This document shows, one piece after another, positions 1 to 7,119 of a stretch of DNA of 32,692 nucleotides. Each line of letters opens with the position of its first letter. Positions within the stretch are counted from its first letter, which is position 1. The DNA comes from Nostoc punctiforme NIES-2108 (GTDB lineage Bacteria > Cyanobacteriota > Cyanobacteriia > Cyanobacteriales > Nostocaceae): assembly GCA_003326195.1 (NCBI GenBank), contig LXQE01000195.1, forward strand, positions 20,795-53,486. Reading direction: 5' to 3'. Both the position numbers and the translations under genes were made by a program. A model generated the notes under the pieces. It saw only the letters and a program-made list of their open reading frames with translations. It had not been told where the DNA came from and searched no databases.

Positions 1-503
1 GCTTGCTCTACTGCCTGTTGCCAGACATCCGCTTGCACAGATGGTTCCAACTCTGCTTTCGCCAAATTCGCCAAAAAGCGCAATTGTCGTTCGTTGGTCG
101 GCATTGGAATTTGCCGACCAATGGTCGGCAAAAACTTTTGAAGATTCTCATAAACCACAGTAGCCGAAATCTTCAAGTACGCCGCATCACGACTATAATT
201 GAAGCGATCGCGGCAATACTCCTCAAATGTCTGGTGCGTGGAACGGTACAATCTGCGATCCCGCAACTCCATCAACGCTTGTCCTGCCTCCAAAAATGCT
301 CTCTGCACACGGCGTTCCAAGTGTAGGCGTAAGCTTTGTTCTTCCTCGGTCAACTCTCTTATTTCAACAGCCGCAACCTCAATGGTTGCTAACGCTGGCT
401 TATCTTGGGCGGAAATATTTTTGGGAGCAGAGTCAGTTGCTGGCTTTAGTTCACCAGATGCCACAGGGATAACTTTCTTGCGTCTAGATGGTGGTTTGTT
501 CAT
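1..503 (-). CDS. Conserved cyanobacterial multicopy protein, N-terminal part (runs off left edge)
   Basis: This minus-strand frame opens with ATG at 503 and stays open to the window edge, so only the first ~167 residues are seen. The N-terminus is basic (MNKPPSRRKK), followed by a low-complexity linker, then a charged helical segment (LTEEEQSLRLHLERRVQRAF) and a core with ALMELRDRRLYRS and FEEYCRDRFNYSRDAAYL, ending in VWQQAVEQA at the edge. I recognise the family as one present in many copies in Nostoc-type genomes. Members usually continue with a segment like IVKDIVDRIRERTKVPNP. No biochemical function is known to me; the core looks like a helical DNA-binding fold, which is a guess. A diverged, broken copy lies at 2607-3060 on the same strand. 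Relative to that copy this gene carries an in-frame 27-bp insertion with an 8-bp inverted repeat (GGTCGGCA/TGCCGACC, 96-119). Confidence 0.8.
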   Translation of the reverse strand, partial: MNKPPSRRKKVIPVASGELKPATDSAPKNISAQDKPALATIEVAAVEIRELTEEEQSLRLHLERRVQRAFLEAGQALMELRDRRLYRSTHQTFEEYCRDRFNYSRDAAYLKISATVVYENLQKFLPTIGRQIPMPTNERQLRFLANLAKAELEPSVQADVWQQAVEQ

Positions 504-784
504 TATTCCACCTCTAGGCTGACAGCAGTCGAACAAATATTGAGTTGTGTCATCATGAAATATAGAGTTTTTATTTATGCCCCCATTCTTTAAACAGGTT
601 GGGGTTTTTCATTGCTTTTTATATTTTGCAGCCTTAAAGCACTACCAAATATAAAACTCATTAAAAAATCTCATAGAGCAATTATCAAAAAAAAACACCA
701 CACCAGGGCCCCCACAACAACAAAATACTGTTTGGGTGTATTCTAGAAAATACCCTCTTCAACACACGGGTAAAACAAAGGCTA
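504..784. other. Non-coding gap, AT-rich
   Basis: No credible gene lies here. It contains the leader of the minus-strand gene ending at 503 and a weak hairpin (CCCCA/TGGGG near 581-605) followed by a short T-run on the plus strand, too short to call a terminator with confidence. Confidence 0.4.
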
Positions 785-1190
785 ATGCTTGATTATTTGA
801 CAGCAAGTATTGCATTTTGGATGACTTTGTTTGGAGTACAAGAGTCGTTGTTAGAATTTCGCCTGGGTTATCTCGGTCGTTACTGGTTTCTTGCGATTAG
901 TGCTAACTTACTTCTGAGCTTTTTGCTCTCTGCCCCGATTACTATCACGCTAATCATCAAATTTGCAGTAGATCCGTTCACTTGGACAGGTAATGTTATT
1001 CTTTGTGCATAGCTTGCCGCCTTCGGCATCGCTGCGGTAATCTTTGGTGTGATTCTTATTCTGGCGCAGTGGCTGATACTTCGTCAAACCGAGATGACAC
1101 CGAGAGTCTTTGCACTGATCAATACACGACCCCTTGCAGATATCTTGAAGCAATCCCCCATCTTTAAGTTAGTAGTTATTGGTTGCTGCT
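785..1190 (+). pseudogene. Membrane protein gene interrupted by in-frame TAG
   Basis: From ATG at 785 the frame encodes a hydrophobic protein with an early amphipathic part (MLDYLTASIAFWMTLFG) and a clear transmembrane segment (WFLAISANLLLSFLLSAP). It hits TAG at 1010-1012, after VILCA. The same frame then continues without a shift into another hydrophobic segment (LAAFGIAAVIFGVILILAQW) and a soluble tail up to about 1190, where it meets the 3' end of the opposite-strand oxidoreductase. A single nonsense codon in an otherwise uninterrupted membrane protein suggests a recent pseudogene. Translation of the second half could restart at GTG 1049. I do not recognise the family. The 3' overlap with the neighbour suggests the true C-terminus was lost. 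Confidence 0.5.
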
Positions 1191-1193
1191 TTG

Positions 1194-2570
1194 TTACATA
1201 TTGGGACAGGTTGGCATATCATCTCCAACGAGTAGCCTTGCAAGACTGGGCAATGCCTCACCGTAAGTTGGGTGAATGTGAACCGATTGTTCAAGTACCT
1301 GCCACGTTGCTTTAGCTTCCATAAGTGACAAAAAGACATGCACCAGTTCAGCCGTTTCGTAACCAACCAGCGTTGCTCCTAAAATCAAATTCGTCTGGGT
1401 GTCGATGACCATGCGGTAGAAACCCAGATCGTGCCCCCACTCAATGCTACGGGCAATGTCAGCCATTGGCAGGGTGACTTCGCTCGCAGTAATGCCCTGT
1501 TTGTGAGCCTGCTCTAACGTCATACCCACTCGACCCACTTGTGGCTCAGTGTAGACGGCATAGCCTAACACCCGATCGTTGCGTGTCCGGTGTTCACCAC
1601 ACAGAATCGCTTTCAAGCGACGATAGTCTTCCCAAGAAACATGCGTAAAAGCAGGCTGCTTGGCAGCGTCTCCGATCGCATAAATCCCAGCGCAAGTCGT
1701 TTGAAATTGCTCGTCGATTTTAATAAAACCCTGTGCATCTAATTCAACGCCTGTCACCGCAGAATTTAATGCCTGAGTATTCGGTTTGCGCCCAGTCGCA
1801 ATCAGCAATGCTTCTCCATCTAGTACTTCACCATTGTTCAGTGTTAGGGTAAACACACTATTGGTATAAGCAATCTGCTGAACCGTCACATTGAAATGTA
1901 GTCCAATTCCGTCTTGCTCAAAGGCATCAGCAAGCACAGCACTGACATCGGATTCTTCTTGAGCCAGCAAGCGATCGCCCCGCACAATCAATTCGGTTTG
2001 GCTCCCTAAACGCGCCATTCCCTGCCCTAACTCCAGGGCAATATAGCCACCGCCGACCACGAGCAACCGGGGCGGAATCTGCTGCAAATCAAAGAAATTT
2101 CGGTTGGTCAGATAAGGCGTTCCAGCTAAACCCGGAAAGTCAGGAATGGTGGAGGATGTCCCTGTATTGATGATGATGATCGGAGCCTGCACAGTCATAC
2201 CTCCTCCAGTTACAATTCTCTCTCCGGTGAAAGCAGCTTCAGCGCAGACGACTCTAACCCCTGCACTGTCTAGTCGCCGTTTGACACCCTGGTTAAACTG
2301 GCTGCGAATACTACGCACACGCTCCATCACCGTAGAAAAATCGACTTCAACCTGTACGTGTATGCCTAGCTTTGCAGCTTGTCGAGCGCGACCTGCGGCA
2401 TGGGCAGCGGCTAGAAAGGCTTTAGAAGGAGTACAGCCATAGTTTATGCAACTGCCGCCCAACGCATCACGCTCAAATAGAACGACGTTTCGACCTGATG
2501 ATGCAAAGTCAGCTGCAAGTGGAATTCCGCCCTGACCGCTTCCAATCAAAATTACATCTGCTGTTTCCAT
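1194..2570 (-). CDS. MerA-like FAD/NAD(P)-dependent disulfide oxidoreductase
   Basis: This is a class I pyridine-nucleotide disulfide oxidoreductase of about 458 residues. From ATG 2570 it begins METADVILIGSGQGGIPLA (FAD Rossmann motif). The redox-active disulfide follows in GGSCINYGCTPSK, the second dinucleotide motif is VVGGGYIALELG, the FAD-closing motif is GIYAIGDA, and the C-terminal His-Glu catalytic region is HIHPTYGEALPSL. The enzyme should move electrons from NAD(P)H through FAD to a disulfide or similar acceptor in the cytoplasm. Cyanobacterial members are often called mercuric reductase, but this one has no N-terminal HMA domain and ends CPNM with no vicinal Cys pair, so Hg(II) reduction is not supported. 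The frame stays open 39 codons upstream of 2570. That extension matches the neighbouring pseudogene family, while AGAGG sits 5 nt before ATG 2570, so I place the start there. Confidence 0.88.
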   Translation of the reverse strand: METADVILIGSGQGGIPLAADFASSGRNVVLFERDALGGSCINYGCTPSKAFLAAAHAAGRARQAAKLGIHVQVEVDFSTVMERVRSIRSQFNQGVKRRLDSAGVRVVCAEAAFTGERIVTGGGMTVQAPIIIINTGTSSTIPDFPGLAGTPYLTNRNFFDLQQIPPRLLVVGGGYIALELGQGMARLGSQTELIVRGDRLLAQEESDVSAVLADAFEQDGIGLHFNVTVQQIAYTNSVFTLTLNNGEVLDGEALLIATGRKPNTQALNSAVTGVELDAQGFIKIDEQFQTTCAGIYAIGDAAKQPAFTHVSWEDYRRLKAILCGEHRTRNDRVLGYAVYTEPQVGRVGMTLEQAHKQGITASEVTLPMADIARSIEWGHDLGFYRMVIDTQTNLILGATLVGYETAELVHVFLSLMEAKATWQVLEQSVHIHPTYGEALPSLARLLVGDDMPTCPNM

Positions 2571-2606
2571 TGTTACCTCTGTTGATAGTTGGTTATTATA
2601 GTTTGT

Positions 2607-3060
2607 CAAGAGAATGCATATTTCCCCAACGTGTTGAGGATTGGGTACTTTCGTCCTTTCACGTATCCTATCTACAATATCTTTCACTATGCGATCGCTA
2701 GGGAATCTTATTCCCAGCTTGTTCTACTGCCTGCTGCCATACATCCGCTTGCACAGCTGGTTCCAACTCGGCTTTCGCCAAAAACCGCAATTGTCGTTCG
2801 TTGGTCGGCAAAAACTTTTGAAGGTTCTCATATACAGCAGTAGCCGAAATCTTCAGGTACGCTGCATCACGACTATAATTGAAGCGTTCACGGCAATACT
2901 CCTCAAAAGTACGGTGCGGGGAACGGTACAATCTGTGATCGCAGCCCATCGCGCAACTACTTTAAAGCCTTTCAGCTTCCTAAAATGCATGTTCTCCTTC
3001 TGTTCCAGCAGTAACCGTAGCCATACCGTCAGACTTATCACTCTCCTCCTCCTTGGTCAA
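2607..3060 (-). pseudogene. Broken second copy of the multicopy family gene at 1-503
   Basis: The minus strand resembles the gene at 1-503 but is scarred. From about 3060 it matches the LTEEE/LRLHLE region. It has a TAG within the segment matching RAFLEAGQ and an indel before DRRLYRS, then a clean stretch (RTFEEYCRERFNYSRDAAYL to VWQQAVEQAGNKIP). An extra C in the CCC before TAG 2698-2700 shifts the frame. With one C fewer the reading continues PSDRIVKDIVDRIRERTKV, then PNPQHVGEICILL, to about 2607, as in intact family members. Homology stops there, just before the oxidoreductase ribosome-binding site. The short frames at 2698-2949 and 2853-3041, and the apparent N-terminal extension of the oxidoreductase, are all pieces of this remnant. 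Confidence 0.75.
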
Positions 3061-3710
3061 ATACCTGTTTTGCGATCACACCCTTGCAAAGCACAAAAAT
3101 GCTCCCAAAGGAGTCACTTGCAAGAGGTTAGAATGATTGCACAAACACAAATGTCTGCACCTTTGCAGTCCAAGGTAATAAATCTATCTTGGTGGCTGGC
3201 TTTCGGAGATATTTAGCCACGCTTAAGTCTAACACTCGCCTCTTTCCCCCACCAATTACGATTATTATTGTTAAAATACTTTTGAGTATTTTAGCTGATT
3301 GACAAAACGCACTTTTTATTATATTTTTTTTCAGATGCCCTGCACCTTAAGTTCAATATTATAATCCCGATCTTCACTGGAAAAAACTTTTCTCTCATGA
3401 GAGTTTATATGTAATTATTTATTCCCTCACTGCGAAATAGTCAAAACCTTGATTTTTCGTTTTGGAGAAGGAATAGTATCAAATATTACTTTTGTTTGAG
3501 AGAAAGAATCAATTTTCAGCTTGCTAAAAAATGAAAAGTACACCAGTAGAGCAAACAAAACTCCGCAGCTTGGCATGAGAATCATTCTTCGTCTAGTGTT
3601 TTAACAACTACTTAAAAGAACCACACGGATAATGATTTTTTTTATGCTGAATTCTGGCGACTAACGAGTGTATCCTATTTTGATAAGTTTCCAATTGATG
3701 TTCCCAATTA
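3061..3710. other. 650-bp intergenic region before the secretion island
   Basis: No convincing gene. It includes a possible 28-codon remnant from 3132 (MIAQTQMSAPLQ...). It also contains a perfect AT-rich hairpin at 3272-3293 (TAAAATACT, TTTG loop, AGTATTTTA) and a 12-bp palindrome CTCTCATGAGAG at 3392-3403. The region presumably carries the promoter of the TpsB gene at 3711, but I cannot pick -35/-10 hexamers with confidence. Confidence 0.4.
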
Positions 3711-5468
3711 ATGACTGCTAACTTCCCTAGAAAAATTCCTGCTCTGGGACTATTTATATTGCTTAATAGTATAGTTTACAAACCATTAAAAGCACAGGTT
3801 CCAGCACGTCCTCCTATAATCCCTCAAGTTATCCCTAGAGATATCCAACCACCTTCGTCCGCTCCTCTGCCAACGCCACAACCACCGCAATCGCCTCAAC
3901 CTCAAGAAATACTTCCACCATCTAACTTAAGTCCTAATCTTGAAGAACAGTTTCCTGACACAACTAAAGAAACTTTCACTGTGAAACGGTTTGAAGTTCT
4001 TGGTGGCACAGTTTTTAGTCAACAAGAGTTAGATAAAGTTCTTAAAGAATTCATCAATCGCCCAATCACACTCGATGATTTGTATCAGGCACGACAGAAA
4101 ATTACTGACCTATATATTAGCAAAGACTACATTTCATGTGGTGCTTATATTCCACCTCAAAAAATCTGGTCTGGTATCGTTAAAATTCAAATAGTTGAAA
4201 CTAAGCTCAGAGATATTGAAATCGAAGGTACACAACGCTTAAACAAAAGTTATATACGTAGTCGTATAGCAGCAGGAAATAACGGGCCTCTCAATCAACA
4301 GCGTTTGCTAAAGTCATTGCAGCTGCTAAAACTCAATCCTTTGATTGAAAACTTATCTGCTAATTTACAACCTGGGAATATTCCTGGGCAGATTAAGCTA
4401 GTTGTAGAAGTTGTTGAAGCGAGAACTTTTAATGCTCAAATGATTCTTGACAATACACGATCCCCTAGCATTGGAAGTTTCCAACGCCGAATACAAGTAA
4501 ATGAAGCTAACTTACTGGGACTGGGAGATAGTTTAAGCCTCGGTTACAGCAATACTGATGGTAGCAACTTTTTTTATGGCAGTTACACACTGCCCCTCAA
4601 TTCCAAAAACGGAACCCTCTCTTTTAACTATGGAACTGGCAACAGCGGTGTTATCGAACATCCTTTCGATACCTTAAATATCAAATCTGCTTCCCGATAT
4701 TATGAACTAACATTCCGCCAACCAATGTTTCAATCCCCTACTGAAGAATTGACTTTGGGTTTAACTGCCTCTCGACGAGAAAGCGAGGCCAATTATGCTC
4801 CACTAGGAGAACAAATTCCTTTTCCTCAATTAGGAGCTAACGACCAAGGAAAGACCAGAGTATCCGCATTGCGATTTTTTCAAGAATGGATTACTCGTGG
4901 CAGTACTCAAGTCTTTGCAGTGCGATCGCAATTTAACTTGGGGCTAGATGCATTTAATGCCACAGTTAATCAAGATGCTCCTGATAGTCGTTTTTTTTCT
5001 TGGCAAGGGCAAGTGCAGTGGTTAAGATTATTAGCTCCTGACACCTTACTATTATTTGGTTTCAATACTCAATTAGCGACTAGATCCCTTGTACCTCTAG
5101 AACAGTTTAGTCTGGGTGGAATTGAAAGTGTACGTGGCTATCGTCAAGATTTACTGCTAGCTGATAATGGTATTTTCGCTTCGGCTGAGGTACAAGTTCC
5201 AGTACTTCGTATATCTAAGACAAATGGAATATTGCAACTTATTCCATTTACTGATTTTGGTGTAGTCTGGAATAATTCAGGAAGCACAATTGCTAACACC
5301 AACAGCCCTAATATTCTTGCTTCCATTGGACTGGGATTACGATGGTCGCAGAATGCTAACTTTAGCGCTCGTCTTGACTACGGCATTCCTGTTGTATCTG
5401 TTGACCAGCCAAATCAAACATGGCAGGAAAATGGGCTGTATTTTTATTTGCAATATAATAATTTTTAA
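3711..5468 (+). CDS. TpsB outer-membrane transporter (ShlB/FhaC/HecB family)
   Basis: This 585-residue protein is the transporter half of a two-partner (type Vb) secretion system, exporting a TpsA exoprotein across the outer membrane. The order is: signal peptide (about 1-29, ending LKAQ); a proline-rich linker (30-75); a first POTRA from about 88 (FTVKRFEVLGGTVFSQQEL); a second POTRA from about 165 (LRDIEIEGTQRLNKSYI); then a 16-strand-type ShlB barrel from about 240 to the end. The barrel carries the family loop motif FSLGGIESVRGYRQ at about 466-479, and the chain ends in an aromatic (YLQYNNF), as expected for Bam-dependent insertion. Length is normal for cyanobacterial members. The cognate substrate is probably the haemagglutinin-like protein at 7120-9687, although an oppositely oriented P450 lies between them. 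ATG 3711 is the only start that keeps the signal peptide. Confidence 0.93.
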   Translation: MTANFPRKIPALGLFILLNSIVYKPLKAQVPARPPIIPQVIPRDIQPPSSAPLPTPQPPQSPQPQEILPPSNLSPNLEEQFPDTTKETFTVKRFEVLGGTVFSQQELDKVLKEFINRPITLDDLYQARQKITDLYISKDYISCGAYIPPQKIWSGIVKIQIVETKLRDIEIEGTQRLNKSYIRSRIAAGNNGPLNQQRLLKSLQLLKLNPLIENLSANLQPGNIPGQIKLVVEVVEARTFNAQMILDNTRSPSIGSFQRRIQVNEANLLGLGDSLSLGYSNTDGSNFFYGSYTLPLNSKNGTLSFNYGTGNSGVIEHPFDTLNIKSASRYYELTFRQPMFQSPTEELTLGLTASRRESEANYAPLGEQIPFPQLGANDQGKTRVSALRFFQEWITRGSTQVFAVRSQFNLGLDAFNATVNQDAPDSRFFSWQGQVQWLRLLAPDTLLLFGFNTQLATRSLVPLEQFSLGGIESVRGYRQDLLLADNGIFASAEVQVPVLRISKTNGILQLIPFTDFGVVWNNSGSTIANTNSPNILASIGLGLRWSQNANFSARLDYGIPVVSVDQPNQTWQENGLYFYLQYNNF

Positions 5469-5675
5469 GCTTAATCTGCCCACATACCTTAAATTATCCA
5501 GAATTATTCTTTGCTAAAGTCACGTTTTTTTAATCAAACTTATTGATTTACTTCTCCATCTGGAATAAAACACAACAGTAACCTTCATAGCTATTTTAAA
5601 AACTTAAAAGTTTATATCTTACTTTAGTTGAATGCATAAATAGAAATATTCATAAAGAAATAAATTTAGATTCTA

Positions 5676-7019
5676 TTAACGCATTCCAGTTACTACCATT
5701 TCAAAATTACTAGGAGGTACCATAAGAATTCCACGTCGAATAGGCTTAATAGGACAGGTCGTAATTAATCTTAATTTCAAACGGGACAGTATAGTTGCCA
5801 ATACAAGTTTAATCTCAAGCTGCGCTAAAGCTGCGCCAACACATCGGCGATTGCCACCACCAAAAGGCAAGTATTCGTAAGGAGAAAATTGACGCTCCAA
5901 AAAGCGTTCGGGATTAAAACGTTTGGGTTCTGGATATACTTCTTTTCTTTGATGAGCCAAGTAAATTGAAACATTCACAATTGTTTGAGGTTCAAGCTGA
6001 TAACCTTCAATCTCCATAGGCTTTTGTACAACCCGTGTAAAGGCATTTAAGGCAATTGGATAAAGACGCAATGTTTCAGAGCAAACTGCGCTGAGATAAG
6101 GTAGGCGAGAAATTTCGCTCTTATCTTTAGTAAAGGTGAAAGAGTTAAGTTCAGATAAAAGGCTTTTTTGAACCTCTGGCAAGTAGTGACTCCAGTACAA
6201 TGCCCAAGAAATAGCAGATGCAGTAGTTTCGTATCCAGCGAATATTAAGGTTAATAAAGAATCACGAAGCTCAATGTCTGTCATTGATTTACCAAACTCG
6301 TCCTGTGCCTCCATAAGCATATTCAGAATGTCTTTATAGGGAGAATTATTTTGTCTTGTCCGTTCAGCAATCAGAGTATACATCACTTGGTCTAACTGCT
6401 CTATTTGATGCATTAAATTTGCCTGTGGATTCCAGATTCCCCAATCGTTTTGAAATCTAGAGAACAATAGCATAAAAATAGAACTCAAAGGATTATCAAA
6501 AAGCTCAAACAGCGAGTTAAGTATCTGTCGCAGTTTATTGTAATATTTACCTGTTTGCAATCCAAACACAACATTAAGGATGACACGCAAAGAAATTTCC
6601 TTCATGACTGAGTGAACTACAAAAAACTTTCCAGGAGCTAACTGGCTTATTACTTCTTCAGTGATCTCACAAATAACCTGACTATACAGACGCATTCGTT
6701 CTGAATGAAAAGGAGGCAACAACATTCGTCTTTGATGTTGATGGCGTTCATTGCCAAGAAAAATAATAGAATTTTGTCCTAATAATAGTTTCACAAAATC
6801 ACTATTTTGAATAGAACTAATATCCTCTGGAGAGGATGTAAAAATTTTTTGAATGGCTTCTGGACTGCTAAAGTAAATAAGAGCAGGAAGTTCGTTTCCT
6901 CTAAGTCTAAAAACACTACCATAGTCCTCAGACCAGGCATCTAAAGTTTCTAATGGGCGAAGTAAAAACTGAATATTCTGTAATAAAGGTGAGGTTTTTG
7001 GCCCATCAGGTAGATACAT
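5676..7019 (-). CDS. Cytochrome P450, CYP110-like
   Basis: This is a complete 447-residue P450 monooxygenase. It has the N-terminal LPDGPKTSPLLQ typical of cyanobacterial CYP110, the I-helix oxygen-activation motif AGYETT (261-266), the ExxR motif ETLR (315-318), PERF (370-373), and the haem loop FGGGNRRCVG (386-395) with Cys393 as the axial thiolate ligand. There is no membrane anchor, so it should be soluble and depend on ferredoxin-type redox partners. CYP110 enzymes act on fatty acids, alkanes or terpenoids; the substrate here cannot be read from sequence. It sits between tpsB and tpsA-like genes on the opposite strand, converging with TpsB (207-bp gap) and divergent from TpsA (100-bp gap), so it may share a control region with the exoprotein. 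Confidence 0.93.
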   Translation of the reverse strand: MYLPDGPKTSPLLQNIQFLLRPLETLDAWSEDYGSVFRLRGNELPALIYFSSPEAIQKIFTSSPEDISSIQNSDFVKLLLGQNSIIFLGNERHQHQRRMLLPPFHSERMRLYSQVICEITEEVISQLAPGKFFVVHSVMKEISLRVILNVVFGLQTGKYYNKLRQILNSLFELFDNPLSSIFMLLFSRFQNDWGIWNPQANLMHQIEQLDQVMYTLIAERTRQNNSPYKDILNMLMEAQDEFGKSMTDIELRDSLLTLIFAGYETTASAISWALYWSHYLPEVQKSLLSELNSFTFTKDKSEISRLPYLSAVCSETLRLYPIALNAFTRVVQKPMEIEGYQLEPQTIVNVSIYLAHQRKEVYPEPKRFNPERFLERQFSPYEYLPFGGGNRRCVGAALAQLEIKLVLATILSRLKLRLITTCPIKPIRRGILMVPPSNFEMVVTGMR

Positions 7020-7035
7020 AAAAATATGTTTGAAA

Positions 7036-7062
7036 TTGACAAAAAATATTTTATCATATAAT
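7036..7062 (+). promoter_or_regulatory. Candidate sigma-70-type promoter for the TpsA gene
   Basis: TTGACA (7036-7041) and TATAAT (7057-7062) are both perfect hexamers in the 100-bp P450/TpsA divergent gap, 58 bp upstream of the TpsA start. The spacer is 15 bp, shorter than the preferred 17, so strength is uncertain. Confidence 0.45.
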
Positions 7063-7119
7063 TAGTAGCTTTATATGCTACTTTTTCATAACTGCCATTA
7101 CTAGGCTTTGAGCTTGATT

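Noticed and set aside
581..610. Intrinsic terminator after CCCCA/TGGGG
   Set aside because: Only a 5-bp stem with a large loop, and no plus-strand gene ends upstream.
1049..1315. Independent small gene from GTG 1049
   Set aside because: Same frame as the membrane protein at 785, separated only by TAG 1010; its tail overlaps the oxidoreductase 3' end.
1194..2687. Oxidoreductase start at 2687 (497 residues)
   Set aside because: The extra 39 residues belong to the neighbouring pseudogene family, and a good ribosome-binding site precedes ATG 2570.
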